A model generated the notes under the pieces. It had not been told where the DNA came from and did no database searches. It was given only the letters and a program-made list of their open reading frames with translations. From a bacterium (lineage in GTDB: Bacteria > Armatimonadota > Zipacnadia > Zipacnadales > UBA11051): a stretch of 64,000 nucleotides of DNA. Each line of letters begins with the position of its first letter. Position 1 is the first letter of the stretch. Made by a program: the position numbers and the translations under genes. Below are positions 43,906 to 53,134 of this stretch, piece after piece. The DNA is taken from the NCBI GenBank assembly GCA_030604405.1, contig JAUVVY010000001.1:124001-188000 (forward strand), written 5' to 3'.

Positions 43906-45927
43906 ATGCGAACGGTTTTGCTGACGGGCACAATCTTAGCACTGGCCGCAATCCTGATTGTTACGGTCCCGCCGATAAGGCAGGGCGCTGTCGGTGGCTT
44001 CGATTTCGTGACTGCACTGCCGTCGTGGTATTCCTTGCGGGCCTTGCACGCACGCGCGGTCCGGGCCTCCGAGAGAGCCGAGAGTGACCTACGAGGTCAT
44101 TCGGAAGATGATGGCGAAGTCATGGGCGCGTTCCTCCCCTGGTGGGAGGCGCAAGTTCCTTTCAGTGAGGCCCTGGCGCAGTATACGGCCAGGAAGATGC
44201 GACACCTTTCGCTCAGAAAGCTTCACGAGATCGCGCTGTCCTATCCCGACGATGCCGGGATCTGGCTAGCCTATGCCGAGGCCGCGGCGACACTTTCCCG
44301 CTTTCCCGAATGGGCAGATATGGACATGTCCGATCTCACCCCGGGGATGGTGCAGGAACGACGGCAGGTCATTGCACTTCAAGCTCATGAGAGAGCAATT
44401 GAACTGGACCCAAGCTCTGCGGCAGCCCGCTTTAGGTCCGCTATGAACTATCTGTTCGAGGCCGGCTTCATTGGCAGGCAAGAGGGGTACGACGAGGAGG
44501 ACACGCCGCAGCCACGTAGTGCCGATGAGAGCAGGAACTTGCGGGCCGGCAGGAAGCTGCTGCAGGAATGTAGCGAGATGGCGCCCGAGAATGCCGCAAT
44601 TGATTACCAACTGGTGTGGACATACGTGGCCGAGGGCCGAGACGAAGAAGCCTTGACTATCGCGCGAGACGCGATGGCCAAAGACCAGTGGAATACGTAC
44701 GATCGGGAGGTGCTCCAGTCGCTGTGGCGCCTGCTCGAAGAGGCTCATGCGCCCGAATACCGGAAGAATGAGTACGCGTACAGCCTGTGCTCTGACTACA
44801 AAGTCGGATGGCGAATACGCTCGCTGGCGCGAGTTCTGAGAGGACTGGGTGAGAAATCCCGCAAGTCCGGCGAACATGAACAGGCAATCGTGTGTTACGA
44901 GGCGGTTGCGCATCTCGGTCACGTGATGCGCGTGGACGCTTATCACATCATTGACGGCTTAACCGGAATAGCGATATCCGACCTGTCAGTGGCCTTATTG
45001 CTCACGGAAGAAGAGCGGGCCCAGATCTGGGAGGATGTCCGGAGTGAGAAAGAGCCGCCAGAGCACTGGGCACAGGTGGCTGTGCCGAAAATGGCAGAAT
45101 ACCTGCGCGCTCACGGCCGGCCGGACCTTGCCGCTTTCTATGTCGCTGAGGCAGTCGCGCGCGCCAAGTGGAGGGAGCAGGCCAGGAAATCCATCGGACG
45201 CAGCCACGCCCAAGAGACGCTGTTGTTCTACAGCCGCGGTATGATGAACGCTGTGGCTGTATGGGTTGTGACCCTCGCATTCCTCGTCCTGGCGGCGCTA
45301 GTTGCCATCCTATCGGTTTTCTCTTTGTATTGGCGAGGGCCACAGCCACTGCTGAAATGGTCGTACATTGACTGGCTAATGCTGCTGGCTATCTGTCTTG
45401 TTCCCGGCCAGGCAGCAGCGCTTGTTGTCACGTATCGGCTGGAAGAACTCGTGCGCGAACCGGCGGGCTCGTCTTACGGGTGGCTGGTGGTTGGTGGATG
45501 TAGCGGCGTAGTCTGGTTAGTGGCGGTTCTGATTGTGGCTCTGCGCAAACGAGCGCAGCAGCCGTCCGAGCAGGGCTTCGGACGCGCGCGAACCTATCTG
45601 GCCGCGCTGCGACTTCTCATCCCGCCGACACTCGCCGCCCTCGTTCTGCTCTCAGTGGTTTCCTTCTGGCCGTTATGCAATGCCTATGAGCGGCTGAATG
45701 ATGAGTGGCGCGTGATCATTGACCAGGGCGAAGCAAGCTACTGGCGCATCGGTACCGACGCCACCGGTCCGCAGAGCGCGGCCGGTCAAGTGCCCCGTGG
45801 ACAGACGCCGCTCGCGCCACGGCTTGCTGCGCCGGGACGGAATGTAAGAAGCGCAGAAGCAATCGTGCCTTACAGGCCCACTCGCCCAGAGCACCAGGCA
45901 GGAAGGATGAAGACAGGATGGCGGTAA
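43906..45927 (+). CDS. TPR-containing membrane protein
   Basis: A 673-residue protein: an N-terminal hydrophobic segment (L-T-G-T-I-L-A-L-A-A-I-L-I-V-T-V), a long helical region with TPR-like pairs (for example Y-P-D-D-A-G-I-W-L-A-Y-A-E-A and R-A-I-E-L-D-P-S-S-A-A-A-R-F-R-S-A), and four C-terminal spans starting near residue 445. The last 70 residues are low-complexity, rich in P, R and A. TPRs usually scaffold protein complexes. GGAGG precedes ATG 43906. The stop overlaps the next gene by 10 nt, so the pair is coupled. Confidence 0.65.
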   Translation: MRTVLLTGTILALAAILIVTVPPIRQGAVGGFDFVTALPSWYSLRALHARAVRASERAESDLRGHSEDDGEVMGAFLPWWEAQVPFSEALAQYTARKMRHLSLRKLHEIALSYPDDAGIWLAYAEAAATLSRFPEWADMDMSDLTPGMVQERRQVIALQAHERAIELDPSSAAARFRSAMNYLFEAGFIGRQEGYDEEDTPQPRSADESRNLRAGRKLLQECSEMAPENAAIDYQLVWTYVAEGRDEEALTIARDAMAKDQWNTYDREVLQSLWRLLEEAHAPEYRKNEYAYSLCSDYKVGWRIRSLARVLRGLGEKSRKSGEHEQAIVCYEAVAHLGHVMRVDAYHIIDGLTGIAISDLSVALLLTEEERAQIWEDVRSEKEPPEHWAQVAVPKMAEYLRAHGRPDLAAFYVAEAVARAKWREQARKSIGRSHAQETLLFYSRGMMNAVAVWVVTLAFLVLAALVAILSVFSLYWRGPQPLLKWSYIDWLMLLAICLVPGQAAALVVTYRLEELVREPAGSSYGWLVVGGCSGVVWLVAVLIVALRKRAQQPSEQGFGRARTYLAALRLLIPPTLAALVLLSVVSFWPLCNAYERLNDEWRVIIDQGEASYWRIGTDATGPQSAAGQVPRGQTPLAPRLAAPGRNVRSAEAIVPYRPTRPEHQAGRMKTGWR

Positions 45928-47165
45928 ATCTTGACGCCAACTTTCAGCGATACGAAGAATATTCACCGACTGTGCCGGTCTGGTGTGTGACGCCGCAGAC
46001 CGACGGATGCTTCCATCGCTTCTTTGACACATCGCCCTTCAGCCCGTCGGGGCGTTACCTGGCCCTGACGCGGCTGCTGCACGAAGACCGCCTGCCTGAG
46101 CCGGGAGATGTGGCGGAAGTCGTCCTGGTTGATCTGGCTACAGGTGAGCTTCAGGTAGTGGCTGAAACACGCGGTTGGGACACCCAGCTTGGGGCGCAGG
46201 CGCAGTGGGCCGCTGATGACACCCAGCTTTTCTTCAATGATGTTGATACCACTACCTGGCGGCCGTTTGGGGTCAAGATGGACCCGCTTTCAGGCACTCG
46301 GCAGGAGCTTGAGGGCACGGTTTACATGGCCTCACCCGATGGCACGCACATCGCGTCGCCTTGCCTGCGGCGAATGGCGAGAACCCAGGCCGGATATGGC
46401 GTCATCGTGCCGCCCGAGCATATCCCGGAGAACCATGGCGCGCCTGAAGATGACGGCGTGTACGTAACCGACACCGCGACCGGCGAGACGAAGCTTCTGG
46501 CGTCGCTGGCAAGGATCTTCGAGCAAGCCGTGCCAGACGACCAGAAAGACGAGTTCACAGGCGGCAGTTTCTACGCCTTCCACGTCAAGTACAGCCCGCA
46601 CGGCGACAGGCTGGCGGTAGTAGTGCGCTGGAAACTGCACGAGGGGCAGACCAAAATGCGACACGCCGTCATCACGATGAGAACCGATGGCACCGACATC
46701 CACGCCGCCATCCCCTTCCCCAGATGGGACATGCGCGGCCATCACCCCAATTGGACGCCGGCTGGCGAGCGGATCATGATGAACCTGACCGTTGACGGGG
46801 AGATGCGGCTGGTCAGCGCCCGCTACGATGGCAGCGATTTCGGCCTCATGTCTGAGCAGGTTGAGGGCTCCGGCCACCCGAGCCTGCACCCGAACGGACG
46901 CCACATCGTGACCGATGTGTATGAGAAGGGAAAGCTGGGATTCGGCGATGGAACTGTGCCGATAAGGCTGCTGGACCTGCAGGCAGAAACCGATAAGAAT
47001 CTGCTGCGTATCAACATACGACCGCTTTTCAATGGGCCGAAGGGCGAACTGCGCGTGGACCCGCATCCGGCGTGGGATTATTCATGGCGCTACGTCGCTT
47101 TCAACGCCTTCACCCAAGGCACGCGGCGGGTTCACGTCGCGGACCTGGCCGGCGAACTGTGCTGA
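45918..47165 (+). CDS. TolB/oligogalacturonate-lyase-like propeller
   Basis: A 415-residue protein with PD40/WD-type strands: F-S-P-S-G-R-Y-L-A-L, W-A-A-D-D-T-Q-L-F, S-P-H-G-D-R-L-A-V-V-V, W-T-P-A-G-E-R-I-M-M and L-H-P-N-G-R-H-I-V. This is the seven-bladed fold shared by TolB and oligogalacturonate lyase, and H-H-P-N-W plus G-H-P-S are close to the metal-site histidines of the lyase group. No signal peptide, so cytoplasmic. It starts 10 nt inside the preceding gene at AGGAAGG-ATG spacing. Possible intracellular uronate oligosaccharide breakdown; unproven. Confidence 0.65.
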   Translation: MAVNLDANFQRYEEYSPTVPVWCVTPQTDGCFHRFFDTSPFSPSGRYLALTRLLHEDRLPEPGDVAEVVLVDLATGELQVVAETRGWDTQLGAQAQWAADDTQLFFNDVDTTTWRPFGVKMDPLSGTRQELEGTVYMASPDGTHIASPCLRRMARTQAGYGVIVPPEHIPENHGAPEDDGVYVTDTATGETKLLASLARIFEQAVPDDQKDEFTGGSFYAFHVKYSPHGDRLAVVVRWKLHEGQTKMRHAVITMRTDGTDIHAAIPFPRWDMRGHHPNWTPAGERIMMNLTVDGEMRLVSARYDGSDFGLMSEQVEGSGHPSLHPNGRHIVTDVYEKGKLGFGDGTVPIRLLDLQAETDKNLLRINIRPLFNGPKGELRVDPHPAWDYSWRYVAFNAFTQGTRRVHVADLAGELC

Positions 47166-47274
47166 TCGTGACCGCGTAACAGAGCCGTCTCCGGCTTATT
47201 CCTCCCCCCTGCAAATGAGCGTCTATGTCCGATATACCACGAATCGAAAACCGCTGGAATCCCACCGATTTTCG

Positions 47275-47303
47275 TTTGGACACCTGGAACCAAAGGGTAT
47301 AAT
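47275..47303 (+). promoter_or_regulatory. Promoter-like site for the rhomboid gene
   Basis: TATAAT at 47298-47303 with a weak TTTGGA -35 (47275-47280) and 17-nt spacer lies 70 nt before the rhomboid start in a 208-bp gap. Confidence 0.4.
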
Positions 47304-47373
47304 AGAAGTGATAGGTCGGTAGATTATCGGCCATTTTTTCGTGCCTGCATGCCCGAAATCGGCGGCGAGTGAG

Positions 47374-48549
47374 ATGCTTTTGCCCTATAGCACGGAGCGC
47401 GAACTACAGCGGGCGCCCTATGCCACGCTCAGCCTAATCGGTCTCAACGTTGTGATAGCTGCGCTGACGTGGCCGAATGATGAGCTGACGGAGCAGCTTA
47501 TCTTCAACCCGGGCGACTTCCATTGGTGGCAGGTCATGACGTGTCTGTTCATGCATGCCGGGCCCGAGCATTTGATTGGGAACATGATCTTCCTGTGGGT
47601 CTTCGGCAGCCACGTTGAGGACGTGCTGGGCACCTGGAAATACCTGGCACTATACTTCAGCGCCGGATTGGGCGCTAATGCGTTGCAGGCAGCCAGCGAT
47701 CTAGTGTTTCTAGACACGATCCGCGGCGGATTGGGGGCTTCGGGGTGCATAATGGGTCTGGTGGCCCTCTTCGCCACCCGGTTCCGCCGGGTCCCAGTCA
47801 ACATATTCTATCTCTGGTGGTACCGATGGGGCACCTTCCAGGTAGCGGCAATGTGGGTGGCGGCATTCTATTTCGCCCTGGACTTGCTCTACGGCTTTGG
47901 CTTCGGGATGGCCGCCCTACCCACCTGCGTGGGCAATTTCGCCCATGTCGGGGGCTTCCTATGTGGGCTGCTGTGGGCTTACCTTCTGCGGCTGCCTGAC
48001 GAGGCACGGGCCGATGAAACAGGCCAGGAGGCCGCCCGGCTGGCCGCCTCTGGCATCTATGAAATGGCTGCAGCGGCGGTCGAGCAGGAAATACAGAGGC
48101 ACCCTGGCGATCCGGAGCTGCACTGCAAGGCGGCCACCTACTACGAGATGAAGCCGCAGACGCGTCACCGCGCCATCGAGCACTGGAACATGGCGCTGGG
48201 CTTGTGGTTGCGGCGCGATGAGCAGGAGGCCGCGTTCGACCGCTGGGACCGGCTGATGTACGACCATAACCCGCAGCAGTTCGATCCTGGCATCATCTGC
48301 GACCTGGCCGTGGCCCAGGAGAACGCCGGCCAGTTGTCAGCGGCCGCCGAAATATACGCCGTGGTGGCCAACGACCACGCTGCCAGCCGGCCGGCTGCGC
48401 TGGCGGCGCTGCGGCTCGCCCATCTGCTACGCCGCATGGGCGACGAGGATCTCGCCAGGCAGTGGTACCAGACCGTCATTGAGAGATGGCCGGACAGCGA
48501 CGAAGCCCTCGATGCCCACGACGGTTTAGCGCAGCTCGGCCGCGGCTAG
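47374..48549 (+). CDS. Rhomboid protease with TPR-like C-terminus
   Basis: A 391-residue protein. The first 210 residues are a six-span rhomboid: H66-L-I-G-N70 on span 2, the catalytic serine in G-A-S123-G on span 4 and the catalytic histidine H191 in N-F-A-H-V-G-G on span 6. The remaining 180 residues are helical with TPR-like spacing (A-A-S-G-I-Y-E-M-A-A-A-A-V-E-Q-E-I-Q-R and A-A-A-E-I-Y-A-V-V-A). It should cleave membrane proteins within the bilayer, with the tail recruiting partners. ATG 47374 is preferred over GTG 47341, which lacks an RBS. Confidence 0.85.
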   Translation: MLLPYSTERELQRAPYATLSLIGLNVVIAALTWPNDELTEQLIFNPGDFHWWQVMTCLFMHAGPEHLIGNMIFLWVFGSHVEDVLGTWKYLALYFSAGLGANALQAASDLVFLDTIRGGLGASGCIMGLVALFATRFRRVPVNIFYLWWYRWGTFQVAAMWVAAFYFALDLLYGFGFGMAALPTCVGNFAHVGGFLCGLLWAYLLRLPDEARADETGQEAARLAASGIYEMAAAAVEQEIQRHPGDPELHCKAATYYEMKPQTRHRAIEHWNMALGLWLRRDEQEAAFDRWDRLMYDHNPQQFDPGIICDLAVAQENAGQLSAAAEIYAVVANDHAASRPAALAALRLAHLLRRMGDEDLARQWYQTVIERWPDSDEALDAHDGLAQLGRG

Positions 48550-48560
48550 TCTCGTCACTG

Positions 48561-48590
48561 AGTGCGCAGGGCACGGCCGTCTGGCGCACT
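48561..48590. terminator. Possible bidirectional terminator
   Basis: AGTGCGC (48561-48567) pairs with GCGCACT (48584-48590), with an inner ACGGCCGT palindrome. It lies between the rhomboid gene and the end of the opposing sialidase-like gene. No clear T run. Confidence 0.4.
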
Positions 48591-49629
48591 ATAATTGCAC
48601 GTCCACCATACCCAGGTCCCAGCGCAAAACGCCCACGTGGTAGCGATGATAGGAGGGATTCCAATTGTTGTAATAGGCCGTAACTATCTGGCCGTTCTCC
48701 AACTGCACACTGGACGGGTAGCCAACGTCAGTGCTTTGCGTGAAATCCCCGACAAGCTTGAATGGCCGCGACCAGCTTTCCCCGCCATCCTCACTTATGC
48801 GTCCGACTACGCCGCGGAATTCATTCATGCGGCTGCCGTAAGTCACCAGGATTCTTCCGTCAGCAAGCTCCAGCAAGCTGGCCGGGATTTGCTTGGGCGA
48901 AGTCAGGTACTGCTGCGGTGCCCAGGTGCGGCCGGCATCATCGGAGCTGAAGAGCAGCACATTTGCGCCACAGTCGGGCAGCGGCTCGTCGTCGGCCGGG
49001 AAGTGCGACAGGCGTACGGCGGCAAGCCATTTGCCCTGCCGCGTGATGAGCAGGTCGGTCTCGTTGAAGTTATCGGCCGCGATGAGGCTCGCGTCCCCCC
49101 AAGTACGCCCGCCATCACCGCTCCGCATTACCCACGCGTTGCCGAGGCGATACACGCTCACGACCAACTCGTCGCCATTCACGCAGATGTCACCATGCGG
49201 TACGCACGGTCTCTCCTCACCTTCAACGCGCACTCGCCCGGTCATCTCCCAGGTATGACCTTGATCGGTCGAGATCCACACTTGCGTGTCCAGAACCGGA
49301 CCCCACATCGGCTCCCCGTTGACCTCGATTAGCTCATGCCCGCTGACAAGTACGATCAGATCCCCGTCCTGATTAAGACCGGCGGCGACCATCAGGCGGT
49401 TAGTGCCCGGCTGGTGTTGCGTGATCTGACTCCGCAACGCCCACGTGTAGCCGCCGTCCTCGCTGACCCACAGTTCGATATCGCCTTCCATGCGGCAATG
49501 GCTCGGTTGGTTGTGGATGACGGCCCCGATGTCTCCGTTAGGCAACAGCGTCAGGTTCGGCCAGGCGCAGTGGTCCGGTGCCGTGATGATATGGTACGCG
49601 CCCTCCGGGATTTGAAATGTGTACGCCAT
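48589..49629 (-). CDS. Sialidase-like propeller 5 (dispersed paralogue)
   Basis: A 346-residue homologue of the array at 11432-15900, sharing the opening M-A-Y-T-F-Q-I-P-E-G-A-Y-H-I-I-T and the signature H-C-A-W-P-N-L-T-L-L-P-N-G. Asp boxes are S-E-D-G-G-Y-T-W, S-T-D-Q-G-H-T-W, S-G-D-G-G-R-T-W, S-D-D-A-G-R-T-W and S-E-D-G-G-E-S-W. The frame is intact. AAGGAGGG precedes the ATG. It lies about 33 kb from the array on the other strand and is more divergent in DNA, so the family predates the recent tandem expansion. Confidence 0.82.
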   Translation of the reverse strand: MAYTFQIPEGAYHIITAPDHCAWPNLTLLPNGDIGAVIHNQPSHCRMEGDIELWVSEDGGYTWALRSQITQHQPGTNRLMVAAGLNQDGDLIVLVSGHELIEVNGEPMWGPVLDTQVWISTDQGHTWEMTGRVRVEGEERPCVPHGDICVNGDELVVSVYRLGNAWVMRSGDGGRTWGDASLIAADNFNETDLLITRQGKWLAAVRLSHFPADDEPLPDCGANVLLFSSDDAGRTWAPQQYLTSPKQIPASLLELADGRILVTYGSRMNEFRGVVGRISEDGGESWSRPFKLVGDFTQSTDVGYPSSVQLENGQIVTAYYNNWNPSYHRYHVGVLRWDLGMVDVQL

Positions 49630-49948
49630 ATCGGCTCATTCCCTCCTTGTACGTTGGCTGCGAATTCCGCAGCACGTTGTCAGGTTTTCTGCTACAATAG
49701 TGCCAGCAGGAGGCCGTCTGCGGTGACGTGCAAACCTCTGTGTACTATCGCTTCTACGTGCTTTTCTCGGCGTTTGTCGCGTGAAGCCAAACTAGACAAT
49801 TCGACATCAACAAGGCAAGACATCCTTGACTGCCTCATACCTAGCAGGTTCTTGTTCTCAAATCCAATTTTTCCTCCCACATTCCGACAACCAGTCACGA
49901 TCTTTGCACACCTGAGATTCACACAAGCGTAGAAGGAAGCGTCCGCTG
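49630..49948. other. Divergent intergenic region, AT-richer
   Basis: This 319-bp gap separates a minus-strand sialidase-like gene and a + strand dehydrogenase. It is richer in A+T than its surroundings. A TACAAT box occurs at 49693-49698 but no matching -35 was found. I see no supported ORF; it probably holds promoters for both directions. Confidence 0.5.
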
Positions 49949-50917
49949 ATGTCTGAATCCAAGCAAATACTGATTTCCGCAAACGCCTTCATCGAACATT
50001 CGGAGTATTTCGCCCCGCTTGCTGAGGCCGGATACGAGGTCGGCCATCAAGAACAAGGGCCGCTTTCACAACGGCGCCTCCATGAGGTCCTGCCCGGCCA
50101 TGTCGCGGTGATCGCCGCGATGGATGCCTACACCGCCGACGTACTCAGCTCTGCATCCGATCTGCGGATCATCTCGCGCTGGGGCGTCGGCATTGACAAC
50201 ATCGACATTGACGCGGCCACGGCCAACAATATCGTGGTCTGCAACACGCCGGGCATGGTGACCAGCTCGGTGGCGGATATGACCTTTGCGCTGATGCTGA
50301 GCCTGGCCCGCGATCTGACCGGCGCTACCCATCGCGGCCGCAGCGCCGAATGGGTGCAGGTGCTGGCGGCGGACTTCTTCGGCGCAACCCTCGGCCTCAT
50401 CGGCTTCGGCAGCATCGGCCAGGCGGTCGCGTACCGCGCCCGTGGCTTCGATATGAAGGTGCTGGCTTATGATCCGTACCCCAACCCCGAGAAAGCCGCC
50501 GAACTGGGAGTGACGCTGACTGACCTGGCCACGGTCATACGGGAAGCCGATTTCTTGAGCCTGCACTGCAACCTCACGGATGAGAACTATCACATGATCG
50601 GGGCCGATGAATTGGCCGCGATGAAGCCCTCCACTTTCCTCATTAACACCGCGCGCGGCAAGCTCGTTGACAGCCAGGCGCTGCTTGATGCGCTGCAAAG
50701 TGGAGAAATTGCCGGTGCCGCACTCGACGCGCTCGAAGAAGAGCCGCCATCTGCCGATGACCCGATACTGTCAGCCCCGAACTGCCTGATTACCCCGCAC
50801 AACTCCTTCTACAACCCGACCTCAGTAAGGCTTGTCAACACCCAGGTGGTGCAGAATATTCTCGACGTTTTGGCCGGACGCAAGACCCAGTTCGTACTCA
50901 ATCCCGAGGTGCTGTGA
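49949..50917 (+). CDS. D-isomer-specific 2-hydroxyacid dehydrogenase
   Basis: A 322-residue NAD-dependent dehydrogenase related to phosphoglycerate and glyoxylate reductases: N-terminal S-R-W-G-V-G-I-D-N-I-D, the nucleotide loop G-L-I-G-F-G-S-I-G near residue 150, catalytic R in N-T-A-R-G-K near 230, E in D-A-L-E-E-E-P near 260 and H in T-P-H-N-S near 283. No ACT domain follows, so it is not a full SerA. GGAAG precedes ATG 49949. It lies 21 nt before a sialidase-like gene, suggesting catabolism of a sugar-derived hydroxyacid. Confidence 0.87.
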   Translation: MSESKQILISANAFIEHSEYFAPLAEAGYEVGHQEQGPLSQRRLHEVLPGHVAVIAAMDAYTADVLSSASDLRIISRWGVGIDNIDIDAATANNIVVCNTPGMVTSSVADMTFALMLSLARDLTGATHRGRSAEWVQVLAADFFGATLGLIGFGSIGQAVAYRARGFDMKVLAYDPYPNPEKAAELGVTLTDLATVIREADFLSLHCNLTDENYHMIGADELAAMKPSTFLINTARGKLVDSQALLDALQSGEIAGAALDALEEEPPSADDPILSAPNCLITPHNSFYNPTSVRLVNTQVVQNILDVLAGRKTQFVLNPEVL

Positions 50918-50938
50918 TATCCAGGAGGTGCACTATCC

Positions 50939-51982
50939 ATGCGCATGCCCATGTGCAAAATCACTGTCGCCCGCAATGACGAAGTCTATGAATGCTTCCC
51001 GGATTTAGTGCGCACCAACTCCGGCAAGCTCATTGTCATCTACCGCGAAAGCGACAGCCACGCTGCACAGGACTATTCCCATCTCATCATGCGCCACAGC
51101 CTCGATGATGGCGAAGCATGGTCCGAGCGATTTGTGCTGATCGAGAGCTACCAGGAGGACGGGGTGCTTTTCAAGTACAACTGCCCGCGGATTTCTCAGC
51201 TTGCCGACGGGCGGCTGGCGGCGCTTTGTGACGGCTACCCGGTGCCGCCCGGTGAGCGCTTTGACCGAACTACCTCCCACGTATTCATCTGGTACAGTGA
51301 AAATGACGGGGAAACCTGGTCGGAGCCGGTCAAGACGCCGATAACCGGTATCGTGCCCGACAAGCTGTTTGAGACGAAGGACGGCACGTGGCTGGTGGCC
51401 GTGCACGTGGGTGCACCGGGCGAGCAGTACCTGCACCAGCGCCTCTTCCGCTCCACCAACGCGGGCGAGACGTGGAAGGGGCCGATAACGCTTTGCCACA
51501 AAGACGGTCTGAATCCCTGCGAAGGCTCGATAATACAGCTCCCGGGCGGCATGCTTGTCTGCTACATGCGCGAGAACTCCGGCAAGGGCTGGCCAGGCCC
51601 GAAGGCCTTGTCCAGCGACGACGGGCTGAGCTGGGACGGGCCCTACGACACGCTGATGCCGGGCTGCCAGAGGCCTGTCGCCGGCCATCTACCCTCAGGC
51701 GATATCATGGTGACCTTCCGGCATCGCACCGGTGGCAAGGGCCCGGGCCATAACAACTTCTGGGCCTACAAGGAAGCGGTGGCAAGCGCAGCGGCACCCG
51801 ACCCCGGCGAGCAGGGCGGCATCATTCTGCCGCTTGATCACGACGGCCATGCGCGTGCCGATACCGGCTATTCCGGCTGGTGCGTGCTTGATGACGGTAT
51901 TATCTTCGTTGTCAACTACATCATGGATGACGCCGACATGGCCCAGATACGAGGGTATTATTTCCGCGAACAGGATTTCTGA
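50939..51982 (+). CDS. Sialidase-like propeller 6 (divergent)
   Basis: A 347-residue BNR/sialidase-superfamily protein with Asp boxes S-L-D-D-G-E-A-W, S-E-N-D-G-E-T-W, S-T-N-A-G-E-T-W and S-S-D-D-G-L-S-W. Unlike the MAYQ-type family it lacks H-C-A-W-P-N-L and instead has I-V-I-Y-R-E-S-D-S-H, whose arginine is placed like a sialidase triad residue. No signal peptide. AGGAGG lies about 9 nt before ATG 50939. It follows the hydroxyacid dehydrogenase by 21 nt and is probably cotranscribed. Confidence 0.78.
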   Translation: MRMPMCKITVARNDEVYECFPDLVRTNSGKLIVIYRESDSHAAQDYSHLIMRHSLDDGEAWSERFVLIESYQEDGVLFKYNCPRISQLADGRLAALCDGYPVPPGERFDRTTSHVFIWYSENDGETWSEPVKTPITGIVPDKLFETKDGTWLVAVHVGAPGEQYLHQRLFRSTNAGETWKGPITLCHKDGLNPCEGSIIQLPGGMLVCYMRENSGKGWPGPKALSSDDGLSWDGPYDTLMPGCQRPVAGHLPSGDIMVTFRHRTGGKGPGHNNFWAYKEAVASAAAPDPGEQGGIILPLDHDGHARADTGYSGWCVLDDGIIFVVNYIMDDADMAQIRGYYFREQDF

Positions 51983-52147
51983 GCGGCGCGGCCGCCGCAA
52001 CTTCGCACGCCTATGTGTGCTTCCGCGGAATCTTTTCTGCAATATTTTTGCATATCGTTGAAGGTGATTGCTGTAGGTCTGCGGAATTGTATTGCAAGCA
52101 AGCGACAATAGGCCGTTCAGCGTAGGAGATGGAAAGGGGCAGAACAG

Positions 52148-52882
52148 ATGGTAAAGCTTGGAGACTGGCTGTCTGAAGGCTGGGCGTTAATCAAGGACGA
52201 TATCGTGACCTTCGCCGTGGCCGCGCTGCTGGCGGGGCTTATCGGTGGGGTGACCCTTGGCATTTGCGGACCACCGCTGATGGTCGGCCTGTACATGATG
52301 GTCAACAGCAGGATACGCGGCGAACCAGTGGAGATTGGTGATGTTTTCAAGGGCTTCCAGAGATTCGGGCCGGCTTTTGTGGCGGCCCTGCTTATCGGCA
52401 TTGCGTCTTTCGCGATCAGCTTCCTGGCTGGGTATATCCCCGTAGTGGGAGGGATAATAGGCGCCGTGATTGGTTGGGTCATTAGTGGCGCCATGTTCTA
52501 CATATATGCGATCATCGCCGCCCAGCAGGTGGGTAGCATCGAAGCCATCAGCATATCGTGGGAGAAGACTAAGCCTGACCTGGCGATGTACACGGTGACC
52601 TGTTTCGTATACAGCCTCATTGCCGCCCTAGGCGTCGTGGCGTGCTTTGTGGGTGTTTTCGTCACAATGCCTTTGATGGTTGCTGCCATCGCCGTGGCTT
52701 ACCGCGACAACTTCGGGCTTGAGGGCAGTGCCGCAGCGCCAGCCGCACCACCCGCTGCCCCGGCCGAGACCCCTGCGCCACCGGCTCCGGCCGCACCGGC
52801 ACCCTCGCCCGAACCCCCTGCACCTGCTCCCGAGCCGCCGGCACCTGAGCCGTCTGACGAGCCGCCAACACCTGCCGAATAG
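52148..52882 (+). CDS. Membrane protein with proline-rich tail
   Basis: A 244-residue protein with four or five hydrophobic segments in the first 190 residues (for example F-A-V-A-A-L-L-A-G-L-I-G-G-V-T-L-G and V-T-C-F-V-Y-S-L-I-A-A-L-G-V-V-A-C-F-V-G-V) and a C-terminal tail of about 55 residues built almost only of A, P and E (P-A-P-P-A-P-A-A-P). Similar tailed proteins occur in DUF4013-like groups; I cannot name this one. AAAGGGG precedes ATG 52148. A hairpin terminator follows the gene. Confidence 0.6.
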   Translation: MVKLGDWLSEGWALIKDDIVTFAVAALLAGLIGGVTLGICGPPLMVGLYMMVNSRIRGEPVEIGDVFKGFQRFGPAFVAALLIGIASFAISFLAGYIPVVGGIIGAVIGWVISGAMFYIYAIIAAQQVGSIEAISISWEKTKPDLAMYTVTCFVYSLIAALGVVACFVGVFVTMPLMVAAIAVAYRDNFGLEGSAAAPAAPPAAPAETPAPPAPAAPAPSPEPPAPAPEPPAPEPSDEPPTPAE

Positions 52883-52921
52883 GCCGAAGACGCGTTGCAG
52901 GTTGAAGAGAACACGCGATAA

Positions 52922-52948
52922 AAGGGTCTGCCTCGATGGCAGGCCCTT
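52922..52948. terminator. Terminator hairpin
   Basis: AAGGGTCTGCC (52922-52932) pairs with GGCAGGCCCTT (52938-52948), one G-T wobble, loop TCGAT, then CTCGTT. It sits 40 nt after the proline-rich membrane protein gene. Confidence 0.6.
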
Positions 52949-53088
52949 CTCGTTAGCATGATAAGTCGGCAATTCCGGCTGGCCGAAAAGGTCTTGGCAG
53001 GGCTTTTTGCGAAATCACCCGCAAGACTGTACCTCGACCGCGGACTGTGCAGCCGCGCAGGGCATTTGTTAGGTAGTCTCAATCCCGC

Positions 53089-53110
53089 GTAGGTCGGGCT
53101 TGTAGCCCGA
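53089..53110. repeat. REP-like element with GTAG box
   Basis: GTAG (53089-53092) is followed by TCGGGCT, a TGT loop and AGCCCGA (53094-53110). A GTAG/GGAG tetranucleotide next to a GC-rich hairpin is the hallmark of REP sequences mobilised by RAYT transposases. No RAYT gene is in the window. Confidence 0.5.
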
Positions 53111-53134
53111 GACCAATACGAAAGAGAGAGCATA

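Noticed and set aside
49692-49982. Minus-strand 96-codon ORF in the divergent gap
   Set aside because: It overlaps the start of the dehydrogenase gene and has no RBS or family resemblance.
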